This document shows, piece after piece, positions 32,769-45,332 of a DNA stretch of 64,000 nucleotides. The first letter of the stretch is position 1. Every line of letters begins with the position of its first letter. The notes beneath the pieces were generated by a model. That model was not told the DNA's origin, did not search any database, and saw nothing but the letters and a program-made list of their open reading frames with translations. A program made the translations under genes and the position numbers. The DNA comes from Chamaelirium japonicum (taxonomy: Eukaryota > Streptophyta > Magnoliopsida > Liliales > Melanthiaceae): contig OX393555.1 of NCBI GenBank assembly GCA_947650365.1, forward strand, positions 80,047,995 through 80,111,994, in the 5' to 3' direction.

Positions 32769-35700
32769 CGTTATCAGCACGAACATATCGAGCCCAACCG
32801 ACCAGTCATAAAAAAACGGGGAGAGAAATGAAGACAGAAGAGAGAGAAGAAGAGAGAAGAGAACGGAGAGATAAACGAAGATAGAAGAGAGAAAAAGTTC
32901 CGCTCCAGTCCATTAGCCATGGGTATAAGTATGAAGTAAGAAGAAATCTAAATTTGAAAACTCTACTTTTGTCTTCGTTTCTCTCTTCATTTAATTGCAA
33001 CTGGTCGACTAGGCTCGATATATTCGTGCTGATAATATGTTATGAGATGGGAGAAAAAAAAAAGAGAATGGATAGATAAACGAAGAGAGGAAAGAAAGAA
33101 GTCATGCTCTCTCTAGTTTAAAATAATTTTCTATCTCTTTTCTATTAATACTTATTTATTTTATTTTATACGATAAGATAAAGAGAGAAACAAAGAAAAT
33201 GGGAAGATAAACAAAAGATAACGTGTTATAAGATGGGAGAAAGGAAAAGCTATCAAATGTGCCCTACCCTAAAGGGGTCGTATATTATTTATAAGGTAAG
33301 TGTTGTGAGATGGGAGAAAAAGAGAGTCATCAAACGTGCCCTACCCTAAAGAGGTCGAATATTATTTATAGGGTAAACTTACTTAGGGCCTAAGCAATTT
33401 ATGGGAAACCCTAATCTATAGGAGAAGAGAGAAGAGAACGAAGAAATTTAATTATATTATTAAGAAGTGAAGTTTGGAATTTAGATTCCTTCTTAATTAA
33501 ACTAGATATGCTATCAGCACGAACATATTGAGCCTAGACGACCAGTCGTAAGAAAATGGAGAGAAAAATGAAGATAGAAGTGGAGTTTTTGAATTTAGAT
33601 TCCATCTTACTTTACACCTATACCCATGGCCAATGGACTGGAGCATGACTTCTTCTCTCTTCATTTATCTCTTCGTTCTCTTCTCTCTTCTTTTCTCTCT
33701 TCTGTCTTTGTTTCTCTATCCATTTTCTTGCGATTGGTCGGCTGGGCTCGACATGTTCGTGTTAATAACGTGTTTTGATTTTGGAGAAAGAGATAGAGCC
33801 ATCAAACATGCCCTACCCTAAAGGGGTCATGTATTATTTATAGGGTATACTTACGTAGGGCTTAAGCAATCTATGGGAAATCCTAATCCATCGGAGAAGA
33901 GTGAAGAGAACGAAGATATTTAATTATATTATTAAGAAGTAGAGTTTTTGAATTATGATTCCTTCTTACTTCATTCCTATACCCATGGCCAATGTACTGG
34001 AGCAGGACTTCTTCTCTCTTCGTTTATCTCTCTGTTCTCTTCTCTTGTCTTCTCTCCCTTCTGTCTTCGTTTCTCTCTCCATTTTTTTGTGACTGGTCAG
34101 CTGGGCTGATATGCTCGTATAGATAGCGTGTTGTGTGATCGAAGAAAGAGAGATCCGTCAAACATGCCTTATCATCAGGGGTCATATAAATATTAAGAAG
34201 TGGAGTTTTGGAATTTTGATTCCTTCTTACTTCAAATCTATACCCGAGGCCAATGGACTGGAGCAGGACTTCTTCTCTCTTCTATCTTCGTTTATCTCTC
34301 CGTTCTCTTCTTTCTTCTTCTCTCTCTTCTGTCTTTGTTTCTCTCTCTGTTTTCTTACGACTGGTTAGCTGGGCTTGACATGTTCGTACTGACAACATAT
34401 TATGAGATGGGATAAAGAGAGAGTCATCAAATGTGCCCCACCCTAAAGGAGTCGTAAATTATTTATAGGGTAAGCTTACTTAGGGTCTAAGCATTCTATG
34501 GGAAACCCTAATCCATGGGAGAAGAGAGAAGAGAAATAAGAGATTGATTTATATTATTGAGAAGTGGAGTTTTGGAATTTAAATTTCTTCTTACTTCACA
34601 CCTATACCCGTGGTAAATGGACTGAAGTAGGACTTCTTCTCTCTTCGTTTATCTTTTTGTTCTCTTCTCACTTGTCATAACATATTATCAGCACGAACAT
34701 GTCGAGCCCAGCCAACCAGTCATAAGAAAACAGAGAGATATAAAAAGACAGAAGTGAGAGAAGAAGAGAGAAGAGAACGGAGAGATAAACGAAGAGAGAA
34801 GAGAGAAGAAGTCATGCTCCAGTCCATTGGCCATGGGTATAGGTGTGAAGTAAGAATGAATCTAAATTCTGAAACTCCGTACAAAAGAGAGAAGAAGAGA
34901 GAAGAGAACGAAGAGATAAATAAAGTAAAAAGAGAAGAAGTCCTACTCCAGTCCATTGGCTACGGGTACAGGTGTGAAGTAAGAAGGAATCTAAATTCCA
35001 AAACTCCATTTCTATCTTTGTTTCTCTTTCTGTTTTCTTGTGACTGGTCAGTTGGGCTTGATATTTTCGTACTGATAATGTGTTATGAGATGGGAGAAAG
35101 AGAGAGCCATCAAATATGCCCCTCCCTAAAGGGGTCGTATATTATTTGTAGGGTAAGATTAATTAGGGCCAAAGAAATATATAGGAAATCTAAATCCATG
35201 GGAGAGATCCGGCGGAGGACAGCCATCCTTCTTACTGCATACCTAAACTCGTGGCTAATGGACTTGAGTAGGACTTCTTCTCATTTCTCTCTTCATTTCT
35301 CTCTTCATTTATCTCTTCGTTCTCTTCTCTCTTCTTCTCTCTCTACTGTCTTTGTTTCTCTCTCCGTTTTCTTATGACTAGACGGCTGGGCATGACATGT
35401 TCGTACTAATAACGTGTGGTGAGATAAGAGAAAAAGAGAGAAGAGAACGGGGAGATAAACAAAGAGATAAGAGAAAAGAAGTCTTGCTCTATTCTATTGG
35501 CCACGGGTATAGGTATGAAGTATGAAGGATAGCTGTCCACCGTCGGATATCTACTATGTATTAGGATTTCCTATAGATTGCTTAGGCCCTAAGGAAGCTT
35601 ACCCTATAAATAATATACGACCCTTTTAGGATAGGGCACGTTTGACGGCTCTTTATTTCTCCAATCTCATAACACGTTATCAGTACGAACATGTCGATCC

Positions 35701-36200
35701 CAGTTGACCAGTCACAAGAAAACGGAGAGTGAAACGAAGACAGAAGGGGAGTTTAGGAATTTAGATTCCTTCTTACGTCATATTTATACCCGTGGCCAAT
35801 GGACTGGAGTAAGACTTCTTCTCTCTTCTTTCTTTATTTATCTCTTCTTTCTCTTCTCTCTTCTTATCTCTCTTATGTGGAGTTTTGGAATTTAGATTAC
35901 TTCTTACTTTACAACTATACGTGTGGCCAATGGACTAGAGCAGGAGTTCTTCTATCTTTCCTTTTCATTCATCTCTCCGTTATCTTCTCTCTCTTCTATC
36001 ATCATTTCTCTTTCTGTTTTCTTATGACTAGTCAGTTGGGCTCGACATGTTCATATTGATAACATTTTGTGAGAAGAGAGAAGAGAACGAAGATACAAAT
36101 AACGAGATAAGAGAGAAGAAGTCCTGTTCCAGTCCATTTGCCATATGTATAGGTGTACAGTAAGAAGGAATCTAAATTCAAAAACTTCACTTCTTAATAA

Positions 36201-39200
36201 TATAATTAAATCTTCCCCTTTTTTTTTCTCTTCGTCTATGGATTAGGGTTTCCCATATATTGCTTAGGCCCTAAGTAAGCTTTCCCTATAAATAATATAC
36301 GACCCCTTTAGGGTGGGGTATGTTTGACGACTCTCCCTTTCTCTCATCTCACAATATGTTGTAAGCACGAATATGTCGAGCCCAGCTGACCAGTCGCAAG
36401 AAAACAGTAAGAAAAACGATGACAGAATGGAGTTTTGGTATTTAGATTCCTTCTTACTTCACACTTATACCCATGACCAATGGACTGGAGCAGGACATAT
36501 TCTCTCTTGTCTCTTTATTTATCTCTTTATTCTTTTCTCGCTTCTCATCTCTCTTCTGTCTTCGTTAAACTCCACTTCTTCTCTATATAAACGGATAGAT
36601 AAACGAAGACAGAAGAGAAAGAAAAAGAGAGAAGAAAATGGAAAGATAAATGAAGAAAGAAGAGAAAAGAAGTTCTGCTCCAGTCCATTGGTCACGGGTA
36701 TAGGTGTGTAGTTATCTCTTTTCTCTTTATTTATCTCTCTGTTCTCTTCTCGCTTCTTATATCTCTTCTGTCGTCGTTAAACTCCTCTTCTTCTCTCAAT
36801 AAACGAATAGAGAAATATAGACAGAAGTGAGAGAAGAAGAGAAAAGAGAAATGAGAGATAAACGAAGAGAGAAGAGTAAAGAAGCCCTGCTCTAGTCTAT
36901 TGACCACAGGTATAGGTGTGAAGTAAGAAGAAATTTAAATTCCAAAACTCCACTTCTGTCTTCGTTTCTTTTTCTATTTTCTTACGACTGGTCAGCTGGG
37001 CTCAACATGTTCGTGCTGATAAAGTGTTATGAGATGGGAGAAAGGAAGAGCCGTCAAACATGCCCAACCCTAAAGGGGTCGTATATTATTTATAGGGTAA
37101 GCTTACATAGGTCCTAAGCAATCTATGGAAAACTCTAATCCATGGGAGAAGAGAGAAGAGAATGGAGAGATTTAATTATATTATTTAGAAGTGGTGTTTT
37201 GGAATTTAGATTCCTTCTTACTTCACACCTATACCCGTGGCGAATGGACTGAAGTAGTACTTCTTCTCTCTTCTTTTTTTATTTCTCTCCGTTCTCTTTT
37301 CTCTTCTTTTTTTTTCTCACAACTCGTTATCAGCATGAACATATCGAGCCCAGCCAATCAGTCACAAGAAATCGGAGAGAGAAACAAAAACAGAAGAGAG
37401 AGAAAAAGAGTGAAGAGAATGGAGAGATAAATAATTTAAATAATATATTTAAATAATTTAGTTAAATTCTAAATAGTGGTCGGCTGGGCTCGACATGTTC
37501 ATGCTGATAACTGTTGTGAGTAAGGAGAAGAAGATAAAAGAGAATGAAGAGATAAACGAAGAAAGAAGAGCGAAGAAGTCCTTCTCCAGTCCATTATCCA
37601 TGGATATAGTTGTTAAGTAAGAAGGAATCTAAATTCCAAAACTCCACTTCTTAATAATATAGTTAAATCTCTCCGTTCTCTTCTCTCTTCTCTCATGGAG
37701 TTGGGTTTCTTATTTGACGGCTCTCTCTTTCTTCTATCTCATAATATGTTATCAGCCCTAACATGTCGAGCCCAGTCGACCAGTCGTAAGAAAAATAGAG
37801 AGAAAAACAAAGACCAAAAAAGAGAGAAGAGAATGGAGAGCTAAACAAAGATAGAAGAGAGAACTTCATACCTATACCTATGGCCAATGGACTGGAATAG
37901 GACTTCTTCTCTCTTCTCTCTTCGTTTATCTCTCCATTCTCTTCTATCTTCTGTCTTCATTTATCTCTCTGTTTATTGAGAAAAGAAGTAGAGTTTTATG
38001 AAGACAGAAGAGAAAGAAGAAGAGAATGAAGAGATAAATGAAGAGAGAAGAGAGAAGAAGTCCTGCTCTAGTCAATTGGCCATGGGTATATGTGTGAAGT
38101 AAGAAGGAATCTAAATTCCAAAACTCCATTTCTGTCTTCGTTTTTCTATCCTTTTTCTTATGATGGGTCAGCTGGGCTCGACATGTTCATGCTGAAAACA
38201 TATTGTGAGATGAGAAAGAGAGAGCCGTCAAACGTGCCCCTCCCTAAAGGGGTCATATATTATTTATAAGGTAATCTTACTTAGGGCCTAAGTAATCCAT
38301 GAAAAAACCTAATCCATAGGAGAAGATAGAAAAGAACATAGAGATTTAAATATATTATTGAGAAGTGGAGTTTTCTCAATAGTATCATCTAACCATTCTT
38401 ACGATTATCATAGTAAATTATCTTCTCTCTTTGTTTTAATCAAACAATTAATTTAATTAATAAAATTATAGTAACATTACTATGATAATCATAATAGTGG
38501 AGTTTTGAAATTTAGATTCCTTCTTACTTCATACCTATACCCATGGCGAATGGACTGGAGCATGACTTATTCTCTCTTCTCTTTTCGTTTATCTCTCCGT
38601 TCTCTTCTCTCATCTTCTATTTTCGTTTCTCTCTCCATTTTCTTATGACTCGTCGGTTGGGCTAGACATGTTCGTGCTGATAATGTATTGTGAGATGGGA
38701 GAAAGTTAGAGCCATCAAACATGCCCTACTCTAAAGGGGTCGTATATTATTTATAGGGTAAGCTTACATAGTGCCTAAGCAATCTATGGTAAACCCTAAT
38801 CCATGGGAGAAGATAGAAAAGAACGGAGAGATTAAATTATATTATTGAGAAGTGGAGTTTTGGAATTTAGATTCCTTCTTACTTCACACATATACCCGGG
38901 GCCAATGGACTAGAACAGGACTTCTTCTCTCTTCTTTCTTCGTTTATCCCTCCATTCTCTTCTCTCTTCTTCTCTCTCTTATGTCTTTGTTTCTCTCTCC
39001 ATTTTCTTGCGACTGGTCGCTGGGCTCGACATGTTCGTGCTGATAACGTGTTATGAGATAGGAGAAAGAGAGAGCCATTAAACATGCCCCAGCCTAAATA
39101 GGTTATATATTATTTATAGGGTAAGCTTACTTAGGGCCTAAGTAATCTATGGAAAACCCTAATCTATGGGAGAGATCCGACGATGTATCTCTTAATATTT

Positions 39201-39849
39201 GAACTTAGGGCCTAAGCAATTCGAGTGTGCCACTTCTTACTATCAAGCCCAGCTGACCAGTCGTATCTCTCTCTTCTGTCTTTGTTTATCTTTTCGTTCT
39301 CTTCTCTCTTCTTCTCTCTCTTCTTCTCTCGCTTCTATGGAGTTTTAGAATTTAGATTCCTTCTTACTTCACACCTTTACCCATGGCGAATAGATTGGAG
39401 AAGGACTTCTTTTCTCTTCTCTCTTCGGAGAGATAAGAGAGAAGAAGAAAAAAAAAATAGAGAGATAAATGAAGAGAGATGAAATAAGAAGTCCTGCTCC
39501 AGTCCATTGACCCTGGGTATAGGTATGAAGTAAGAAGGAATCTAAATTCCAAAACTCCTCTTCTGTCTTTATTTCTTTCTCTGTTTTCTTACGACTGGTC
39601 GGCTGGGCTCGATATATTCGTGCTGATAATGTGTTATGAGATGTGAGAAAGAGAGAGCCGTAAACGTGCCCCACCCTAAAGGGGTCATATATTATTTATA
39701 GGGTAAGCTTACTTAGGGCCTAAGCAATCTATGGGAAACCCTAATCCATGGGAGAAGAGAGAAGAAAATAGAGAAATTTAATTATATTATACGACCCCTT
39801 TAGGGTTGAGCAAATTTGACGACTCTCACTTTCTCACATCTCACAATAC
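36201..39849. repeat. Array segment of A, B and X modules
   Basis: Forward cores lie near 36365, 37325, 37750 and 39850; inverted cores near 37015, 37495, 38190, 38680, 39045 and 39625. A facing inverted-B and B pair at about 39340-39560 forms another long hairpin. A degenerate C hairpin is at 38376-38495. Short open frames follow the CT or GA tracts only. Confidence 0.65.
38376..38495. repeat. Short foldback C element
   Basis: It opens CAATAGTATCATCT and TACGATTATCATAGTAA and closes TTACTATGATAATCATAAT. The arms are about 20-30 bp around a spacer with CTCTTTGTTTTAATC. Confidence 0.6.
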
Positions 39850-40389
39850 GTTAATTAGTAAATTTAATTATTAAATTAATAAATTATTTAAATTATCTAA
39901 TAATTAAATAAATAATAAATTTAATTAAAAAAATTATAGTAACATTACTATGATAATCATAATAACGTTGAGATGATACTATTGAGAAGTAAAGTTTTGG
40001 AATTTAGATTCCTTCTTACTTCACACCAATAACTATGGCAATAATCAATTATATATAATTAAACATTTATAAGGTAAGCTTACTAGTTAAGAGAATTGAT
40101 TTAATAAATATTTAAATAAATAATTAATACGACCCCTTTAGGGTGGGGTACGTTCGATCGGATAGTTATCCACCGTCGAATCTCTTCCATGGATTAGGGT
40201 TTCCCATAGGTTGCTTAGGCCCTAAGTAAGCTTACCCTATAAATAATATACGACCCCTTTTGGGTGGGGCACGTTTGACAGCTCTCTCTTTCTTTCATCT
40301 TACAATGCATTATCAGCACGAATATGTCGAGCCCAACCGACCAGTCACAAGAAAATGAAGAGAGAAACGAAGACAGAAGAGAGAGAAGA
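39850..40389. repeat. C end, inverted B fragment and forward A
   Basis: An AT-rich C end finishes TACTATTG at 39984. An inverted B fragment and scrambled AT-rich pieces follow. Then a forward A module, fused at TTCGATCGGATAG near 40151, leads to a core near 40315. Confidence 0.55.
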
Positions 40390-40853
40390 AGATATAGTTA
40401 AAAAATTAATAATTTTAATAAATTTATTATATAATTAATTAATTAAACTTTTTTTTATTAAATTATAAAATATTAAATTAAATAAATAAAAAAATTTATT
40501 ATTTAATTAAGTAATAAAATAAAATAATAATTCAATAACTATTTACTTATTATTTAAATAATAAATTAATTTTTTAAATATATAAATAGTAAAATATTTT
40601 TTTAAATAACTTATATTTTTTTAAATAATCAAATTAATATTTATTTATTTTAATATTTAAATATTAAATAAATTATTTAAATAATTAGTTATAAAGATAA
40701 ATAAATATTTATTTAATTATTTAACTATTTAATTTCTTAAATTAATTAATTTAATTAAATAATAGGAAGTAAAGAAGGAAGATGAGGCACACCAGAATTT
40801 TTTGCTTTAAAAATAATTTATATTTTTCTTTAAAAAATTTAAAATATTATAAC
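40390..40853. repeat. AT-rich spacer with D tail
   Basis: About 370 bp of nearly pure A+T is followed by the D tail: a purine run AGGAAGTAAAGAAGGAAGAT near 40765, GCACACCAGAATTTTTTGC, and AATATTATAAC directly before the LTR-like block. Confidence 0.65.
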
Positions 40854-41021
40854 TGTTATGAGATCGTTCGATCGGATGGCTGTCCACCGTCGGATCTCTC
40901 CCATGGATTAGGGTTTCCAATTGATTGCTTAGGCCCTATGTAAGCTTACCCTATAAATAATATACGACCCCTTTAGGATGGACCATATTTGATGGCTCTT
41001 TCTTTCTCCCATCTCACAACA
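40854..41021 (+). repeat. Full 168-bp LTR-like block, best reference copy
   Basis: TGTTATGAGATCG to CATCTCACAACA, exactly 168 bp. The first and last 11 bases are inverted copies with one mismatch. Inside, in order, are CCACCGTCGGATCTCTCCC, ATTAGGGTTT (telobox), GCTTAGGCCCTA, CTATAAATAATATACGACC (TATA box) and a pyrimidine stretch. The primer-site-like sequence follows as CATTATCAGCACAAAC. Confidence 0.8.
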
Positions 41022-42964
41022 CATTATCAGCACAAACATATCGAGCCCAGCTGACCGGTCATAAGAAAACGGAGAGAGAAACGAAGACAGAAGAGAGAGT
41101 AGATGAAAGAAGAGAACAAAGAGATAAATGAAGAGAAAAGAGAGAAGAAGTCATGCTCTAGTCCATTCACTATGGGTATAAGTATAAAGTAAGAAAGAAT
41201 CTAAATTCCAAAACTCAACTTCTGAATATTTATATGACCCCTTTAGGGTGGGGCACGTTTGACGGCTCTCTTTTTCTCCATCATATAATACGTTATTAGT
41301 ATGAACATGTCTAGCCCAGCCGACCAGTCATAAAAAAATAGAGAGAGAAAAGAAGACAAAAGAGAAAAGAGAATATGGAGATAAACGAAGAGAGAAGATA
41401 GAAAAATTCATGCAACAACCTATTGGCCATGGGTATAGGGGTGAAGTAAGAAGAAGTCTAATTAGGGTAGGGCATATTTGATGGCTCTCTCTTTTTCCTA
41501 TCTCACAACATGTTATCAGCACGAATATGTCGAGCCCAACTAACCAGTCATACGAAAACAGAGAGAGAAACGAAGACATAAGAGAAAGAAGAAGAGAGAA
41601 GAAAACAGAGAGATAAACGAATAGGAAAGAGAGAAGAAGTCCTGCTCTAGTCTATTCACCTAGGTATAGGTGTGTAGTAAGAATGAATCTAAATTCTAAA
41701 ACTCCACTTCTCAATAATATAATTAAATCTCTCTGTTCTCTTCTCTCTTCTCCCATGGATTAAGGTTTACTATAGATTGCGTAGGCCCTATGTAAGCTTA
41801 CCCTATAAATAAAATACGACCCTATTAAGGTAGGGCACGTTTGATCGCTCTTTCTTTCTCCTATCTCATAAAACGTTATCAGCACGAATATATCTAGCCC
41901 AGCCGACCAATCATAAGAAAATAAAGAGAGAAAGGAAGACAGAAGAGAGAAAACAGAACTGAGAATTAATTATTTAAATAGTCTCTTCTCACACGGGTAT
42001 AGGTGTGTAGTAAGAAGGAATCTAAATTTCAAAACTCCATAAAAAAGAGAGAAAGAGAATGGAGATATAAATGAAGAAAGAAAAGTGGAAAAGTCCTGCT
42101 CCAGTCCATTGGCTACGGGTAAAGGTATGATGTAAGAAATAATCTAAATTCCAAAACTCCACTTTTCAATATTTATACGACCCTTTTAGGGTAGGGCATG
42201 TTTGACGGCTCTCTATTTCTCCCATCTCACAACACTTTATCAGTACGAACATGTCGAGCCCAGCTGACCAGTTATAAGAAAACGGAGAGAAAATGAAGAC
42301 CAAAAAGAGATAAGAGAACATAGAGATAAACAATAAAAGAAGAGAGAAGAAGTCCTGCTCCAGTCTATTGGCCACGGGTATAGGTGTGAAGTAAGAAGGA
42401 ATCTAAATTCCAAAACTCTACTTTTCAATAAGATAATTAAATCTCTTCATTCTTTTCTTTCTTCTCCCATTGATTAGGGTTTTTCATAGATTGCTTAGGC
42501 CCTAAGTAAGCTTCCCTATAAATAATATACGACCCCTTTAGATATGGTACGTTTGACGGCTCTCTCTTTCTTTCATCTTACAACACGTTATCAATATGAA
42601 TATGTCGAGCCCAGTCGACCAATCACAAGAAAACAAAGAGAGAAACGAAGACAGAAGAGAGAGAAGAAGAAAGAAAAGAACAGAGATATAAACGAAGATA
42701 GAAGAGAGAAGAAGTTCTGCTCTAGTCCATTGCCATCCAATCGAATGATCTCATAACAGTTGTTTTGTTTTAAACTTTTTTAAAGAAAAATATAAATTAT
42801 TTTTATTGCAAAAAATTCATTGGCAATCTATTGAGAGAAAAAGAGAGAAAAGAACGGTAAGATAAACGAAGAGAGGAAAAAGAAGAAGTCCTGCTCCAGT
42901 CCATTCGCCACGGGTATAGGTGTGAAGTAAGAAGGAATCTAAATTCCAAAACTCCACTTCTCAA
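41022..42964. repeat. Array segment, forward A-B units in tandem
   Basis: Mostly one orientation: forward cores near 41025, 41290, 41510, 41875, 42240 and 42590, each followed by B modules. Several A blocks are 5'-truncated at ATATTTATACGACCC. Near 42735 an inverted LTR end plus D tail (GATCTCATAACAGTTG) is fused between B modules. No gene. Confidence 0.65.
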
Positions 42965-43831
42965 TAGTATCATCCCAAAGTTATTATAATTATCATAGTA
43001 ATATTACTATAATTTATTTAATTAAATTAATTATTTATTTCCTTAATAAATAATTAAAATAATTTAATAATTAAGTTTTTGGTAAAATAATTTATTTATT
43101 TAATTATTTAATTATGTAGTTATTTAATTAAATTTATTATTTTATTTATTTATTATTATTATATTATTAAATAATAATTTAATTATATAATTAATTTTTT
43201 AATTCATTTTATTAGTTATTTCTATAATTATTATTTTATTTTTAAATAATTAAATTATTAGTCAATAATTTAAATATTTAAAAACTTTTTTAGTTAAGAA
43301 ATATATTAAAACGATAATATACTTAAAGAAATAAATAATTTAATTATTAAATTATTTTATAGTTAAATAAAAAATATTTTCTATTAATTATTATTTAATT
43401 AAATATTCAAAAAATTATTTTATTAAATTATAAAATATTAATTAAAATAAAAAAATTATTTATTTATTAAAGTAATAAAATAAAATAATAATTTAATAAC
43501 TATTAACTTATTTTTTAAATAATTAGTTAATTATATGAATATATAAATAATAAAAAAAAATTTAAAATTATATAATTTTTTTAAATAAACAAATAAATAT
43601 TTTTTTATTTTAAAATTTAAATAATAAATAAATTATTTAAATTATTTAATTTTTTAGTTTTATTGATAATTAAATATTTATTTATTTGTTTAATTATTTA
43701 TCTATTTACTTTATTAAGCTAATTAAATTAATTAAATAATAGGAAGTAAAGAAGGAAGATGAGGCACACCCAAATTTTTTGCTTTATAAATAATTTATAT
43801 TTTTCTTTTAAAAAATTTAAAATAGTATAAC
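42965..43831. repeat. AT-rich spacer, modules C to D
   Basis: It opens CAATAGTATCATCCC and TATCATAGTAATATTAC, runs about 770 bp of A+T, and closes with the D tail (AGGAAGTAAAGAAGGAAGAT, then GTATAAC). It is the longest of the C-to-D spacers besides 225-1108. Confidence 0.65.
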
Positions 43832-43977
43832 TGTTATGAGATCGTTCGATCGGATGGCTATCCATCGTCGGATTTCTCTAATGGATTAAGGTTTCTCATA
43901 GATTGCTTAGACCCTAAGTAAGGTTAACCTATAAATAATATACGACCCCTTTGGGGTGGGGTACATTTGACGGCTCT
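43832..43977 (+). repeat. LTR-like block truncated at its 3' end
   Basis: It begins TGTTATGAGATCG and is cut after GACGGCTCT, where a B-type end (ACTCCACTTCTC) is fused. The joint removes the primer-site-like sequence. Confidence 0.7.
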
Positions 43978-44815
43978 ACTCCACTTCTCAATAATATAAC
44001 TAAATCTCTCAATTCTCTTTCCTATTCTTCCATGGATTAGGGTTTCCCATAGATTGCTTAGGCCCTAAGTAAACTTACCCTATAAATAATATATGACCCC
44101 TTTAGTGTGGGGCACGTTTGACGGCTCTCTCTTTCTCCTATCTCATAATAAGTTATCAGCACGAACATATCGAGCCCAGCCGACCAGTCGCAAGAAAACA
44201 GAAAGAGAAACGAAGACAGAAGTAGAGTTTCGGAATTTAAATTCTTTCTTACTTTATACTTATACCCATGGTCAATGGACTAGAGCAGGGCTTCTTCTCT
44301 CTTATCTCTTCGTTTATCTCTCCGTTCTCTTCCCACTCTTCTGTCTTCGTTTTTCTCTCAGTTTTCTTACGACTAGTCGGCTAGGCTCGACATGTTCGTC
44401 CTGATAACATGTTGTGAGATAGGAGAAAGGGAAAGCCATCAAACGTGCCCTACCCTAAAGGGGTTGTATATTATTTATAGAAAAATCTTACTTAGGGCCT
44501 AAGACATCTATGGGAAGCACTAATCAATGGAAGAAGAGATAAGAGAATGAAGAGATTTAATTGTATTATTGAAAAGTAGAGTTTGAAATTTAGATTCCTT
44601 CTTACTTCACACCTATACCCGTGGCTAATGGATTGGAGCATAAATTTTTCTCTCTTCTCTATTTATTTATCTCTCCATTCTCTTCTCTCTTCTTCTCTCT
44701 CTTCTGTCTTTGTTTCTCTCTCTGTATTCTTGGGACTGGTCGGCTGGGCTCGATATGTTCGTGCTGCTAACGTGTTATGTTATAGGAGAAAGAGAGAGCC
44801 ATCAAATATGCCCTA
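43978..44815. repeat. Array segment of A, B and X modules
   Basis: X, a forward A with core near 44155, inverted B, an inverted core near 44400, inverted A, X, inverted B, and an inverted core near 44765 that breaks into the next AT-rich spacer. No credible gene. Confidence 0.6.
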
Positions 44816-45332
44816 AAACTCCACTTCTCAATAGTATTATCTCAATATTATTATGATTATCAAAGTAATTACTATAATTTTTTTAATTAAATTAATTAAT
44901 TATTTAATTATTAAATTATTTAAATAATTTAATAATTAATTTTTTAGTAAAAAAATTAATTAACTTAATTATTTAATTATCTAGTTATTTAATTAAATTT
45001 ATTATTTTATTTATTATTTTTATTAATATATTTAATAATTAAATTTGATAACTATTTAATTATTTAAATTATTAAATAAAGAAATAATGATTTAAAATAT
45101 TTAAATAATTTAAAAATATATTTAATTAATATTTAAAAAGTATTTAATTATAAAACATTACAACTATTATGAGGTAGTTCGATCGGATAGCTGTCCACCA
45201 TCGGATCTCTCCCATGGATTAGTTTTTCCCTTAGTTTGCTTAGGCACTAAGTAAGCTTACCCTATAAATAATATACGACTCCTTTAGGGTTGGGCACGTT
45301 TGACAGTTCTCTCTTTCTCCTATTTCACAACA
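44816..45332 (+). repeat. AT-rich spacer plus full 168-bp LTR-like block
   Basis: The spacer opens CAATAGTATTATCTC and ends AAACATTACAAC. The LTR-like block is 45165-45332, from TATTATGAGG to TTTCACAACA, and is followed by CGTTATCAGCACAAAC. The spacer is about 350 bp, shorter than its relatives. Confidence 0.7.

Larger units (their letters stand above)
31190..36200. repeat. 5-kb segmental duplication, left copy
   Basis: It is colinear with about 59200-64000 in module order, orientation and rare variants. Shared marks include ATTAAATAAGTATAATAAAT (31525 and 59523), CTCTAGTTTAAAAT (33117 and 60967), TAATTAAACTAGA (33493 and 61369) and CTCACTTGTCATAACATATT (34667 and 62530). It contains one inverted and one forward full LTR-like block. 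Confidence 0.75.
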
